DNA from: Volvariella volvacea V23
Taxonomy: Eukaryota; Basidiomycota; Agaricomycetes; Agaricales; Pluteaceae
Length of the DNA: 64,000 bases
Assembly: GCA_000349905.1 (NCBI GenBank)
Contig: KB722780.1
Span: 59,854-123,853, forward strand
Reading direction: 5' to 3'
The notes beneath the pieces are model-generated. The model was not told where the DNA came from. It did no database searches and saw only the letters and a program-made list of their open reading frames with translations. Of this stretch, positions 1-12,321 are shown piece after piece (the first letter of the stretch is position 1; each line of letters starts with the position of its first letter). The translations under genes were made by a program, and so were the position numbers.

Positions 1-1
1 A

Positions 2-904
2 TTACGCCACACGGCGCTGATATTGTCTTGGTATCCTTTCCCTTGGCAGAACCCCTTGCCTCTGGAGTCGGTGGGAACAGTCAAGAAATTCCTCGAGGGC
101 GCGAGCGTCGAGGGATTCTCGATCAGCGCCCTGCACATCAAGGCTTCGATTCTCTTGGAACAGGCGACATCACTATCAACAGCGCTGAGGAACAGTGAGT
201 GTCATTCTTAGTACTAGAGCTGTGCGCATGATGGCTAACGATCATTCCAATCATTAGAGGGACCACACGAGGACCCACGTGCTGCATCAGTGTCAATTCT
301 CAATTTGAATCAGGTCATTGAGAGGTTCAAGAACAACCTCCCGTTGGTGGACGGATTCCACGAAAACCCGCTTGCACGCTACAAGCTCTGCATGACCCAC
401 TTGCTCACCTACATCGCAACCATCCGGCTATATTGTCCATTCGCCGAGCAATCTGCGGATTCCAGGGAAAAGTGCGTGTCAGCAGCGGTAGCTATTACAC
501 AGTGTACCAGTGCCCTGTGCTCGAATACATCAATGACCTACCCAGATCCCATCATTGGCGTACGTGCTTCGATTTTGTATCCCTTGTTCGACATTTTGCT
601 GATATTAATTTCTCTGTTTCGTCTTTTACGACACAGTTGGCAGGGTATCTGGCATGTGAGGTACTTCTCAAGGATTTTTTCATGACAAACCGCCGTGGAA
701 AACAACTGCTCGTGGACTCGTTCCAAACGATTACCACCCAGATGTCAATATTTGCGCTATCTAACCCTTTGATTCGTAAGTAGCCCTTCCCTTAAACATC
801 GAGGCGCGTCCGTTTGGCTAATTGTATTTTCCCGCTCGCTTCCCCGTCCAACAGAATCATACCTCAACCGAGTACAAAGACTCTACACCGAGCTTTCACC
901 GTGA
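2..904 (+). CDS. Fungal-specific transcription factor, C-terminal part (5' end outside window)
   Basis: Four exons join in phase: 2-194, 258-559, 637-775 and 855-904, ending in TGA and giving 227 residues. All introns are GT-AG (62-79 nt). The protein is a helical stretch with repeated Leu/Ile/Ala helices, including AALHIKAS-like and KCVSAAVAITQCTSAL segments. That is typical of the C-terminal fungal-specific transcription factor domain (middle homology region) that follows a Zn2Cys6 DNA-binding domain. The DNA-binding part would lie upstream of the window and is not seen, so the class is inferred from the helical pattern and remembered basidiomycete homologues. It would act in the nucleus. 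No catalytic motif contradicts this, but none proves it. Confidence 0.6.
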
Positions 905-1750
905 TATCACCCTGGGGACTCTCTCGTTAGATTCTCGACTTCATTGTTTTCGTTTACCACGGACATGCGGACTTAGCGCATTATTCCTGGACTTGCATGT
1001 TTCACATTACATGTCATCCCTCATTTCCGCCACCCCGGCAACCATTTTTATGATCGTTCTCCGTCTCCCCACTGTTCTTAGCCTACTCTCTCCACTGCAT
1101 ATAATTCCACGGGCATATGTTCATAGCTTTGTACATATTAGAATCAGTCAAGTTATTTAGCATCACTTGTTCTATTTTCGTCTATGTACTAGTATACCGC
1201 AACAATCAATATCCGAACTGTTTTCAAGTATAAATGCACAGATGTCTTTGATGAATGAAAAGCACTATAGGTCCGACACGGCTGGACGAAATGGACTCTC
1301 GGCACGACTGCCACAGAGCAGTGCCGCAATCACTAAGACTAGACCTTCCATCGACGCAATTAGGCGCATCACGCGGATAATATTTTTCGTTTATGCACCG
1401 ACCAGTGCAATCCTTGATGGCGACCTAGGAGACGCCTCCGACCGCCCGAACGACTAGTGGATCAAGTACGAGTGCGTCGTTCTCGATTTCTAAAAACAGT
1501 AAACCGGTCCATAGGGTTCCACTGGCCCCCCCATTCCTTCGTGATCGGAGCTGATGGAGGGACGGATGGAGGGATGGTGTTTTGGTATTATTGTATCCCA
1601 ATTCCATTGAATTTGATATATCGTAATCGAGATCGATGATCAAACTTGGGATCTGCCCATAAACTTCCCATCACTTATTATTCCAGGATTAGAGTTCACC
1701 TCCCAGCGGTTGCTTCCCCAAAGGTGCCCTCGGCGCGATGTTGGTTCTTA
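905..1750. other. Intergenic, no supported gene
   Basis: This stretch separates the transcription factor from a doubtful minus-strand gene. It holds only short open frames without splice-consistent partners or recognisable motifs. A short direct repeat of gatgga/gggatgg type is seen near 1550-1575. I see nothing else. Confidence 0.5.
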
Positions 1751-2528
1751 CTATTTATATTCGGCATCGCTCCGCACTGCCAGTTGGTGGTGGGAAGGCG
1801 GAGACAGGGGCTTCCAGAGGGAATGCCATCGGCTTGCGTCTGTGTTGTGCATACTTACGTTCTTATCATGGAATAAAGGATAGACACGCGCAACAACATC
1901 AGCTCCAAACCTCCGAGCGACAATAGCAGGGAATGGAATTCGCGTGATCCCCCGGTGGAGCACATCGACGGATATCAAACTCGCCTTGTTGGTTGCGCTG
2001 GTTGGCACATTGCGCGGTTTCTCGTTCCAGGTTCTGATGCTCGAAGCTATGTCGTCTGACGAGTCATACCCGGCATGATAGTGTGCGGCTTGGGCTTGTC
2101 GGAGAAGGTCTGAAGAATTTGAGATAGTCTAGGTGCAGGCCATGGGGGGGTCAAGCTGTAGGTTACACACACCCATCACGATCGAACGGTGATTCCCGAC
2201 CAAGTGTATCAGGAGCCGGTGTTATGGGTCAAAGTATGGCTCGCCCGCCAACGACTTGGATTTGCCCGTTGGAGAGCGCAAGGCAGTTCTTGTGGAGGTC
2301 ATTCTTGGGCCCGCACCAGTGAACAAACTCGGGATATTCAGAGGAACTGATGAAGACCCCGAATAAGCCGAGAGCGTGAACGAGCACTCGGTCTACTCGC
2401 AAAAGAAGGGACGGAGGCTCGGGGGTAGAAAAATGGCCTGCTTCAATCGAAAAACCTAAATTGAAACACGCACTGGGTAGTAAATCAAGGACGCCGTGGC
2501 GACCGCCACGCGAAAAAGGCATGTTCAT
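1751..2528 (-). CDS. Possible multi-exon gene of unknown function
   Basis: Two minus-strand segments look coding. One starts with ATG at 2528 and runs to about 2229. The other runs from a plausible CAG acceptor near 2112 down to a stop at 1751, and reads as a well-ordered protein containing SLISVDVLHRGITRIPF and PAIVARRFGADVVARVYPLF. A consensus GTAAGT lies in frame after FHDKN near 1857. The sequence also reads through it, and an intron from there could be only about 48 nt. I do not recognise the family. The join between the two segments (2113-2228) was not resolved. It may be a small intact gene or a relic. Confidence 0.3.
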
Positions 2529-4380
2529 TCTTATGACAGACAGTAGATCGACCCTCCAGGTTTAGCAGGATACAGCTAGTTCAGTCTCAGAGCCGGAGTG
2601 ATCCTGGCACCAAGACTCAACGTGCACCACGCTTGTTGTTCTGGAGCGGGGGCGCCAAGTACGTAAGTCAAAGCTTCCGCCATAAACGTACACTTCAGCG
2701 TTCGAGAAAAATGCCAGGAGGGATGTCAACCAGGGCAAAGTAAGTTGTACCTAACTAAAATCTGGTCACATTGGAAAAGGATGCGAATGACATCTCATTC
2801 ATATAGAAGGGTTCAGCGGCGATTGAAAGAGGCGGAGGGTGCTGGATTTGTAAAAGGTATACGTACTATGTTCATCTTGCCTTCTAAGTACCCTTCCAGC
2901 GCTCAAGAACGAAACTCACTTCATTTCGACTTCCCCGTACTTCGGACCCCTTCTAGCCCCAAGCATTCCTGCAGCACAACTTCAGGCCCCTGACAAGGCG
3001 TAAACAATAGCTGTACTTGCCCACCTGACCACGTCATGTCCCGGCTGAAGATTCCGGAAACACGTCGACTTGCTGAGTGTACGGAAGTGAGCATCGTATG
3101 ATTGTCATTTCGCACCACGAAGCACTGCGGCGCAGCACCTTGGTATTCGTGACATCGCACTCAAGCCACTGTCCCCGGTATATCTACCCTCACCCCAAAC
3201 TGTACAAACACAGCCCCCACCTAAACACTAACCATACATACCCTACCATACACAAGGTACCCCGTGCACTCACCATGCATTTCTTGACTAAACGTTCGTG
3301 ACTTTCATAGTTCCTTCACCGCCTCCCAGAAGTCAACCACAAGATAAGCGTCGAGATGAAGTCGAATAAGGTGTGAAGATTTGCCAGGACCGCCCAACTC
3401 GACACCTTCCATACGGGGCACCACTCAAACTTTCCAAATTAAGCGCCCGGTCTTGACTCACCTTTTTGTTCCCTTCAAGCCCTCTCAATAGACCAAGAAT
3501 CATTGCACTGGCTGATAATCGTAACCATGGGTAACTCACCAGACTGCCCGGACCTTACCTGCGGCCTGTGCAACCCGCGCCTATATGAAACTCGCCAGAA
3601 AAACGTGCTGTTTCTGGTTGCTGCTTTCACTGATCCACCGGAACATTGTCTGGAAGCACTGAGGGTCGAGTCTGTCAATGACCAAGGAAGGCGATAAAAT
3701 GGCGATGCCCAGTGCAGAATCTTTAACCGACCTTTATGTTTGTGATGCAGCTGGGGGGAACGGGTGGAGCATTACGCGTCCCCGAGGCAGGGATAGACGA
3801 GGTTAGTAAAACCCATCAGCATATTTTACTGGCTGATCAACGAGCTGTTGGTGGCCTGGAACCCATAGCTGGGGGCTGTGAGAGCATACAATTCGTGTCA
3901 GTGCTAGCGATCGGCGGCGGAAAAGAACAGGGGTCGACCGTCAGCCATCAAGGCAAAAATGGGCGACCGCTGTCGTCTGTTGGTGTAAAAGTTGCAAGTT
4001 GCAAAGGCAAGGTTGATTACAGCAACGACTCTGAACAGCAAGCACAGCCACCGTCTGCTGGCCCCGATGCGGTAATCTGCGGGATATCAATGCCGTACCA
4101 ACAACATTCGACTATTTTGTTGATTTTCTTGGTCTGGATAGGACGGTGATCCATCGCCTTACCTCTTGGGCAGTTGGGGGCTCGAAATGGCTTGCATCTC
4201 GACCTACAAGCCTCAAAGGCCTGATAGCCATCATATGCAGGCCCTAACTGAAAGCCTGGTGCAGTCCACGAACGTCTGAAGGAGTTAGTAGGGTCAACTG
4301 CATTGGGATCCGAGGTTCTTACTTTCATACGTCGAAAACAATATGTGTTCCTGGACCTGGCCTTTACTTGCGGTTCGAGC
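2529..4380. other. Intergenic, no supported gene
   Basis: Several short frames occur on both strands. Examples are a minus-strand 103-codon frame at 4017-4328 containing the Cys/Arg-rich string EACRSRCKPFRAPNCPRG, and a plus-strand frame at 3503-3697 with CPDLTCGLCNPR. None has an assembled gene structure or a family I recognise. A small cysteine-rich secreted protein on the minus strand near 4.0-4.3 kb cannot be excluded. Confidence 0.4.
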
Positions 4381-4398
4381 TGACCGTTGTGGGATTAT
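4381..4398 (+). promoter_or_regulatory. Upstream element shared by the two lectin copies (copy 1)
   Basis: The 18-base string TGACCGTTGTGGGATTAT lies 182 bases upstream of the first lectin start. It recurs exactly at 6259-6276, upstream of the second copy. A TATA-like ataaatag follows at about 4447. It is probably a surviving piece of a promoter duplicated with the gene, but function is inferred only from conservation. Confidence 0.45.
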
Positions 4399-4579
4399 CG
4401 TCAGGGCAATACCATGAGGAAGCATGGGGGTGGGGTTAATCCAGGCAGATAAATAGCAGGCGCCAATTCGACCTGAATATCCTAACCAAAGTCTTCTTCT
4501 TAATCCTCTCGAAGAACTCCATTCTTTTCACCGCAACACCCCACCAAACCCTCTTTCTTCCTCGAAAGTGCCTAATACC

Positions 4580-5859
4580 ATGGTGTTCTCTCGCAAGTTC
4601 CTCCTCACTGCAGCGGCTTTGGTTGCTTCCAACTCCGTTACCTCGGCCTTGGCCCGCAAATTCATCATCAAGAACCAATGCCCTTTGCCGGCGGTCTACT
4701 ATATCAATGGTGAAAATCAGGGTCCCATCCCGGCCCAGGGCGGTCAAGTCGAGAGGGAGTTGGACAACAACTTTAGCGGGTTCATCTATACCGATACTAA
4801 TGGAGGTAATCAAAACGGTGTTGGAACCACTCGTGCTGGCTTCTTCCTCGAGGTGAGGAATCTTGTTTCTTTTCGTATTGTTACCTTGTATTGAGGCCGC
4901 TCGTCAATTCTCAGAGAAGCTACTATTACCTCGTTGCTGATCCTGATCGCACCAACGTTGGTGTAAGCATCATCACAAATGGCGCTCAAGTAAGTCAACC
5001 AGCCACTCACATTTCTTGCGTGACTGACATACCTCCCTTTAGCGCCAAGGTTACTGTGGCGAAGCCACCTGCAGCTCCTCCAACTGTGGGGATGCCTTCA
5101 GCAGCCCACCCACAGCCCACCCACCCCGTGGAAGCACTGCTCCCAATCCTCCCTACCACGCTTGTCCCTTCGAAGACGTCGTCTACACCATCACGTAAGT
5201 GCCAAAAACCTTGATGATGGCCGTTGCCTAGTCGCTCACACTTGATGCGATCTCAGGTTCTGCCCTAACTGGGATTACCCAACAGGACAGGGCCCTGTCA
5301 CCCTTCACCCTAACGGAAACCCAGACAAATGTCTCGATGTCCGTGATGCACTCTACGAGAATGGAACCCCTGTCCAGATGTAGGTCGTTTTGTGCGTCAT
5401 TTCGTTGCTGCGATGATGCTCATGGAGCATAGATATGATTGCAATGGTACCGGAGCTCAAAGGTGGAGAATCAGCGCTGGGCTCACGAAAGTTCGCCTTG
5501 ACAGCACCAACTTCTGTCTCGACGCCGGCTCTGGTGAGTGCAATGAAGTCATTATCGGTCAACACCGACCTGACGAAATATCATCCTCTACCAGCTCCTG
5601 CCAGTGGCACTGGAATGAAGATTTGGCAATGCTACGACAACCTCCCAGCTCAGTCTTGGTACTACACTAATGATGGTAGAATCGCCTTGAACGGTGCTTG
5701 TACGTCTTACTTTCTCTCGAGACTTAATCTCCTTGCTGACTTACAATCTTCGTAGTGCAATGCGTCGACCTCACAGATGGTGGATTGTGGAACGGAAACC
5801 AGGTACAGACCTGGCAGTGCACTGCTAACAACTTGAACCAAGTTTGGACTATGATTTGA
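4580..5859 (+). CDS. Secreted thaumatin-like / ricin B-type lectin protein
   Basis: Seven exons (4580-4852, 4915-4989, 5043-5194, 5257-5379, 5433-5533, 5595-5699, 5756-5859) with GT-AG introns of 53-62 nt encode 310 residues. Residues 1 to about 24 form a signal peptide ending near TSALA. Residues 26 to about 170 begin FIIKNQCPLPAVYY and carry paired cysteines, resembling the start of thaumatin/osmotin-like domains. Residues from about 172 form a ricin B-type beta-trefoil lectin with three QxW motifs (QRW at 217-219, QSW at 261-263, QVW at 305-307), each near a D-G/N-x-W-type repeat. It should be secreted and bind sugars; no toxin catalytic chain is present. The ATG at 4580 is chosen because it begins the signal peptide. 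A broken tandem copy follows at 6435. Confidence 0.8.
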
Positions 5860-6258
5860 ACCCCTGGTGCATAACCGTTTAGGACACTTACTCAATGGAC
5901 ATTATACTTATACGTATACACCCTGTAAAGCCGTAGTCTAATACATGATGTTGCTAAGTGATTGAATACGTCAAATTGCTCCAGTCGTCAGCGGATTCTC
6001 GACATGAGGTCATCGTTGAGCGTACTCCGGGCGAATAGTAACAGATGCCGAGAATGCCGGAGGCAGAGGTCAGGGGCTTGGCTGCTCGTTAAGCATCTCG
6101 GAGAGGGCTATCACTTGCTTGGGCACTTCTACTCCACTGAGGTACACAGCGCGGAGCAGAACATCAGGGGGATCGTCTTCCCTTATTCAGCCCAGACTAT
6201 TTACACTATCCAAGGAATTGAGGGTGGAGCGCTTCTGAACTTGAACAGTGGTTCTGCT
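5860..6258. other. Spacer between the lectin copies, possible lectin fragment
   Basis: This is mostly non-coding. An open frame ending at 6261 contains TIYTIQGIEGGALLNLNSG, which loosely resembles the first strand of a ricin-B repeat (YxIxNxxSGxxLDL). It may be a fragment of another lectin copy, but the similarity is weak. Confidence 0.25.
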
Positions 6259-6276
6259 TGACCGTTGTGGGATTAT
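6259..6276 (+). promoter_or_regulatory. Upstream element shared by the two lectin copies (copy 2)
   Basis: An exact 18-base match to 4381-4398, here 176 bases upstream of the second lectin start. The spacing to the ATG is almost the same in both copies (about 200 and 175 bases), and a TATA-like ataaatac lies downstream at about 6369. The surrounding sequence has diverged. Confidence 0.45.
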
Positions 6277-6434
6277 TGAATTAGGATCTGAGGGTAGGGA
6301 TCAAAAGACTGTGGAGTAGGATGAGTTAGTTGGATTCACGAAACTCGGTCCAAGACTTTTGAAGGAGAATAAATACCAAGAGTGAAATTCTGGCTTGAGC
6401 AAGGCCTCGTTTGCAGATCATCTCTTCTACGGTC

Positions 6435-7699
6435 ATGTATTCTCTTCGTCTCCCGCTCCTCGCGACATCCTTTCTTGCTATAAACCCCATACTGTCCACT
6501 CTCTGCCGGAGTATCATAATCAGGAATGAATGCCCCTTGCCTATCAACTTGATCATCAATGGGGAGTCGCAAGGCCCGCTGTACGCCAACGGAGGGGAAA
6601 CCCAGAGGGAGTACCCTGACTGGTGGAGCGGGTTCATCTACACGGATGCTGCGAGAGGTGGCGCCCCAAACACCGATGGGTTGACCCGTGCTGGATTCTA
6701 TGGGGAGGTAGGTTGCCCGAGCGGCTTCATCCCGAGGCTTACGTTGATGTGAGCCTAATATCTCGTATACGCATAGGACGACTACTATTATATCGTGATT
6801 GACCAGGAGGACTTTAGCGTCGGCGCCAGCATTTCGACTAACGGAACTCAGGTTAGCACTTTCCAGTAATCGTAGTTCATGCTATGTTTCCGGCCACTTA
6901 CCACTTTATTTCAGGATGAGGGGTTCTGCGGCGAGATTGAATGCAACACTGTGGATTGCGAGAATGCGTTCAGGACACCTCCTACTAATTTCCCGCCTCC
7001 CACTGATGAGCCCCCCCGAACCACCGGTCTTTGGCTGTCCCCAGAACGCCGAATACACTGTAACGTCAGTCTATATTTTTCGCAGTTTATCACGGTGAAC
7101 TAACGATTTTACTCTAGGTTCTGTCCCACGAATGAATTCCCGCACGATACATTCTTTACAATCCATCCAAATGGCAACCCAGATAAGTGTCTTGACGTTC
7201 AAGGTGCCCAGTACGAAAATGACACCCCCGTACAGATGTGCGTTGTGCTCTGTGAGAGATGAGTTTGCTTCTCACGAGGCTCAGCTACGATTGCAATGGT
7301 ACTGGAGCTCAACGTTGGAGGGTTAACGGCGGAGCAACCCAAATCTTTGTTGATGGCACTAATTTTTGCCTCGACGCCGGTGCTAGTAAGTCGTATGAGC
7401 TTCCGTTGATATAGTAATTGGCATGGTTATGCCATAGGCCCTGGAAGCGGTGTCGGCATGAAAATTTGGCAATGCTACGATGACCTCCCTGCGCAAGAGT
7501 GGTTCTATACAGATCAAGCAACAATCCAGTTGGACGGCCAAGATATGCACACGCACCAATCCTTTTAATTATCATTCTAACATTGTCCATTTTAGGTCAA
7601 TGCTTAGACTTGACAGACGGGGGACTGTGGAACGGCAACCAAGTGCAAACCTGGGAGTGCGCCCCGGGCAACCCTAATCAAATTTGGACTGTAGCATGA
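6435..7699 (+). pseudogene. Decayed tandem copy of the thaumatin-like / ricin B lectin gene
   Basis: The seven-exon structure matches its neighbour at 4580 in order, phase and length: 6435-6707, 6777-6851, 6915-7064, 7118-7237, 7285-7385, 7438 to about 7542, and 7596-7699. The signal peptide, the IIIRNECPLPINL start and all three QxW motifs are still recognisable. Two lesions stand out. In exon 3 a run of seven C at 7011-7017 is one base too long, shifting the frame; removing one C restores both the reading and the phase seen in the paralogue. The last intron lacks a GT donor: the expected GTATGC reads ATATGC at 7543, so read-through ends in TAA before the third QxW. Either lesion could be a sequencing error, but both together suggest a pseudogene. 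Confidence 0.75.
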
Positions 7700-7951
7700 G
7701 CATTGGACTACATACGAACCTTTTGTTATTCGTTATAGCTATCGAACCTGTTCAGGACAGTAATTAACCATACTTAAGCAATTGGACTTTTGGAATTTGG
7801 CGTGGCGTATGAGGTTGCTCGGCAAAAACCGACACGTGGAATCTGCTTACTAAGCTGCCACGTCCACGGTGAGTGATGTGGACAAAATCTGGTTTTGCCG
7901 CAAACAACTTGTCTTCACTCCTCCACCTCCTCGTCCGCTCCCCCGACAACG

Positions 7952-9765
7952 ATGAGCGGCTGTAAGTCTTATTTTTTTTCGACGTTGCGGCTGGCGTTGA
8001 CGACCCTCACTCACACAGTCCGGTTCCTCAATCTTGTTCGACCGTTCTTGCCTCTGCTGCCTGAGGTTGTTTCCCCGGATCGCAAGGTGAGAGCCAATTC
8101 GCATGTTCTCGCGCAACTGTTCATTCAACTGGTTCTTAAAGGTTCCCTTCACGCAAAAAGTAGCATGGACAGCAGTTACTCTGCTCATCTTCTTGGTTTG
8201 CTCTCAAGTCCCGCTGTACGGTATCGTGTCGTCAGACTCGTCAGACCCGCTATACTGGGCTCGTGTCATCCTTGCATCCAATCGCGGAACCCTCATGGAA
8301 CTCGGTATTACTCCTATTGTCACGTCTGGAATGATCATGCAACTACTCGCTGGCGCAAATCTCATTGACGTGGATTTCAGTTTGAAGGAGGATCGCGCTC
8401 TTTTCAGTGGGGCTCAGAAACGTGAGTTGGCACTTTTTTCTCCAGTTTTATGAACTTTTTACGCGTCGTACAATTGGGATGATGTTCTTTTGGTTGTTGA
8501 CGTGTCATACTAACGTTTGGTTTCGCCACCAGTGTTCGCACTCATCATCTCCCTCGGTCAGGCAACCGTCTACGTTCTCACCGGTCTTTATGGTCAACCC
8601 CGAGATCTCGGCGCTGGCGTCTGCCTTCTCCTGGTCATTCAATTGGTTGTTGCTGCCCTCATTGTCATTCTCCTCGACGAACTCCTCCAGAAGGGCTACG
8701 GTCTCGGTTCAGGAATTTCTCTATTTATTGCTACCAACATCTGTGAGACTATCGTCTGGAAGGCGTTCTCCCCCACCACTCTCAATACCGGTCGTGGGCC
8801 AGAGTTTGAAGGTGCTATCGTTGCACTCTTCCACTTGCTTTTCACCTGGAATGACAAGGGTCGTGCCCTCCGCGAGGCTTTTTGGCGTGACCGTCTCCCC
8901 AACATTATGAACTTGATTGCAACCGTCGTTATCTTCGCTGTCGTTATCTACCTCCAGGGCTTCCGCATTGAGATCCCTGTCAAGAGCAACAAGTTCCGTG
9001 GTCAACGTGGCTCATACCCTGTCAAGCTTTTCTACACCTCCAACATGCCCATCATGCTCCAATCCGCCTTGACTTCAAACATCTTCGTCGTTTCTCAAAT
9101 GCTCGCTCAACGCTTCCCCTCCAACATCTTGGTCAAGCTTCTCGGCGTCTGGGAGGTACGTGTGTCACCCTGCTTATTGATGTGCGTAACAACTCACCGC
9201 TTTTCAGCCTATGGACGACTCGCCTCAACTCCGTGCTGTTTCTGGCATCGTCTACTACATGTCCCCTCCCCTTACCATGAAGGAGGCCATTCTTGATCCC
9301 ATCCACACCGCCGTTTACATCACTTTCATGCTCACCGCCTGCGCGTTGTTCTCCAAGACTTGGATTGAGGTTTCCGGTTCTGGACCTCGTGATGTCGCCA
9401 AGCAGCTCAAGGAACAACAGTTGGTTCGTACACCAGTAACCTGCCTCAAAGATTCATTGTATTGATCAAGTACTAGGTTATGGCTGGTCACCGTGAGGGT
9501 TCTATGTACAAGGAACTCAAGCGCGTCATCCCCACTGCTGCCGCCTTCGGTGGTGCCATTTTGGGTCTCTTGTCCGTTGCTGCTGATCTTCTCGGCGCCA
9601 TCGGTAGTGGTACTGGTATTCTCATGGCTGTTACCATCATCTACAGCTGTAAGTTTTATGTATACATCTGTCGGACTGATTCTCATGTTTTGCTTTCCAG
9701 ACTGGGAAATCGGTATGCGCGAGTCTGGCGGACCAGAGATGGCTGCTCTCGGCGATCTCCTCTAA
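7952..9765 (+). CDS. SEC61: Protein translocation channel Sec61 alpha subunit
   Basis: Seven exons (7952-7961, 8019-8086, 8142-8421, 8533-9155, 9208-9423, 9477-9648, 9701-9765) encode 477 residues, the usual Sec61-alpha length. The first exon is only 10 bases. The protein begins [20 protein letters not shown] and keeps strongly conserved stretches such as [37 protein letters not shown] and [14 protein letters not shown]. It ends with the cytosolic tail after the tenth membrane helix. It forms the endoplasmic reticulum pore for secretory and membrane proteins with Sec61 beta and gamma. The region after PLYGI corresponds to the plug. All introns are GT-AG, 48-111 nt. The gene is intact, which argues against widespread indel errors in this assembly. 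Confidence 0.97.
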
Positions 9766-11156
9766 AATGAAGACTTCGTCATCGTCACTATCGCCGAGCG
9801 TGCGACCTGAGTGGCTGTATATGTTATTATGTAGAGAGACTGGGTAGGGTGGACGAGTGGGTGGTGCATGACGGACGGGTACTTAATGTGTAATGGTCAC
9901 TCATGCATGCACGTTCTGTTCGAACGAAAAACCTCTATAGCTTACTTGTACGAACCCCTAGTATCGGATTTGTCAGTGTGGGTACCACTCGGTCATTTGG
10001 GATTTCGTCTTTTCCTAATGAAAGCAAATTGACAACTCGGTATGATGGGGCGATGCTTGTCTCTATTTGTACCTTCTCCAAACTCGCAGCTTGGCCATGT
10101 CAACTTGGATCCTCCAGAATCTAAACTATGCATTCGAATGCTCGAGGGAATGCGGAAGTCCTTGTCACCGATGGGTCAAAGGTTCGTAACTAGCATTTAG
10201 AACGCGGCAGTGCTAAGTGAAAGGAGTCATCACTTCAGTAATTATCATATTCCTCAGGCATCCAAGTATTTTCACTCTCTTCGTAACCTCTACGGGCCAC
10301 CATTTCAAGTTCCAAATGACAGGGCGGTTGATTGTGTACTGAACATACTAGATCAAGCCCGGGTATTTTCCAAATGCCGAAGAAATGAACATCAAGAACA
10401 ATAATGATCGTTTCAATGGTTGGACAATCAGATATGTGATATCCTGATTGACTTTTGAGTAACAATACAGAACCGGGGCGCAGGAAGCGGCTCGTGTCCG
10501 CGCAAGGGACGTAGAGGGGCAGCGCCATGTGCGTACGACTGGGGCGCTCAACCACCTCTTGCCAACGTGTTGGCTGATCGGGAGACAGGGTATAAATTCT
10601 TTAGATTCCACTGACGCTGCCGTAGCATCAATCGGTGATTTGAATACAGTGTATAAGGTCCTTAATGGGCCGTCATTAACGGTAACGAAAAATGCTATCG
10701 GTGCACAACAGGTATGATGAGATGTCTGGATTTACAAGATGTAGTGCATAAGCGAGTCGAGGTTACAAAAGGAATACAGAGCAGACGGCGCCAATTGTAA
10801 TGCCATGACGCATGACGCACTGTAAAGCTTTATGCCTGTGTATCTGCCAATCAGAAGGTAGAGTCTAGAACGCTTTCAATCTGCGTTCAAGTTAATCAGT
10901 GAGTCCAATACAATCACAGGGTTATCGTGCTGCCAAGACTGTGATAGCTTACCGCATAAGGTATCGATACAGCCATCTGAATGCATAGTGTGTGCCATGC
11001 TTCACGGGTGCTGATGCAACACAGGGCTGCACAACTTGTGGTCCCAATACTCCCCTTCAAATCCTACATCGAAGGACTTGACTGCCTACCCACTTGACCG
11101 CATCCTCATCCTATTACCGACTCACATTAGCGCCAGCGAAGAGCCTTCTAGCAACG
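9766..11156. other. Intergenic, no supported gene
   Basis: The 3' flank of SEC61 and 5' flank of the metalloprotease. Only short unrelated frames are present. No domain, repeat or RNA gene is recognised. Confidence 0.55.
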
Positions 11157-12321
11157 ATGCTATTATCCACTTTCACAACCTTCCTCACGATGGCGATCTT
11201 GACAGCAGCAGCGCCAGGTACACTCATGTACAGCAACACCACATCGGGCGATAACCATCGGTGAGGCATCCCCCGACAACATTGATATCGTCGAGTTGTT
11301 GATTGAGAAATGGTGGATCTTTAGCCCTGACTGTGGCACAACGATATCGGACGAACATCTGCGCAATGTCGAAAGAGTATTCCGAACTTTCCGTCTCCCT
11401 CCCAGCCTATTCCGCAATCCAGGGGATGATCCTGCTGTGATACCCGTCTACTGGCACGTTATCGCTGCAAATCGGACAGTAGAGGGTGGTTGGATCCCGT
11501 GAGTCGGTGAATCTCTTTCAATCAAAGTATATTCTTAACGTCAAAGCATGCTAGCCACGAGCAAATTACGGCACAAATGGAAGTACTAAATCAGGACTTT
11601 GCGGAAACTGGCCTAGTCTTTCAACACATCGAGACCTTTCGCGTTATACAACCACATTGGTTTCTCCAAATTACAAACGACGATATGTATGTTTAACTTC
11701 CTATCACTGGAGTACAAGTGAAATAAAATCCTTCTGTGCCGTTAGAGAGTTGGAAATGGAAATGAAGCAGCGACTACGGAGAGGTGGGCCAGAGACACTG
11801 AATATTTACACACTTCGGTGGGTCCTCATCAGTTCATGCGTTCAAACTCGCTCACTAGGCCAGCGATTAGTCTCTCCCTTCTCGGTCGTGCTGCATTCCC
11901 AGCAGATTACGATTCGGATCCCTACTGGGATGGGATAATTTTGAGCGACGGTACATTGCCCGGGGGGTTCCGGGCACCTTTCAACGGTGGCCGTACTTTG
12001 ACTCACGAAGTTGGCCATTGGGTTGGGCTGTACCACACGTTCCAGGGAGGGTGCGATGGCGAGGGTGACCAAGTTAGCGATACGCCCGCTGAAGGCGAGC
12101 CGGGATATGGCTGCCCTGTCAATCGAGATAGTTGTCCTGGACAATCTGGGCTAGACCCGATTCGTAAGTGTCTGTGCTCCCCGGGTATAACAACAGAGTA
12201 CTTATATTAACCAGACAACTTTATGGATTACGGTGACGACAACTGCCTCACACACTTTACTGAAGGACAAATAAAGCGTTTGCAAGACCAAATGAGGGCA
12301 TACCGTGAGGTCACGGTTTAA
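11157..12321 (+). CDS. Secreted M43 (pappalysin/cytophagalysin-like) zinc metalloprotease
   Basis: Six exons (11157-11260, 11325-11498, 11555-11686, 11746-11817, 11859-12163, 12215-12321) give 297 residues. A signal peptide covers residues 1-19 (ends TAAA). The propeptide-like part contains CGTTISDEHLRNVERVFR. The catalytic motif HEVGHWVGLYH lies at residues 210-220, matching HExxHxxGxxH, and NFMDYG near 264-269 is the Met-turn expected of metzincins. Cysteines around GCDGEGD and GCPVNRDSC fit the family's disulfides. The first exon has two possible donors in phase; the GTGAGG at 11261 is preferred. The fourth intron is only 41 nt if the TAG at 11856-11858 is used; a 53-nt alternative ending at 11870 also keeps phase. 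It probably acts outside the cell on protein substrates. Confidence 0.85.

Noticed and set aside
3736..4149. A 137-codon plus-strand frame
   Set aside because: No homologous motif is seen, it overlaps a minus-strand frame of similar length, and nothing decides between them.
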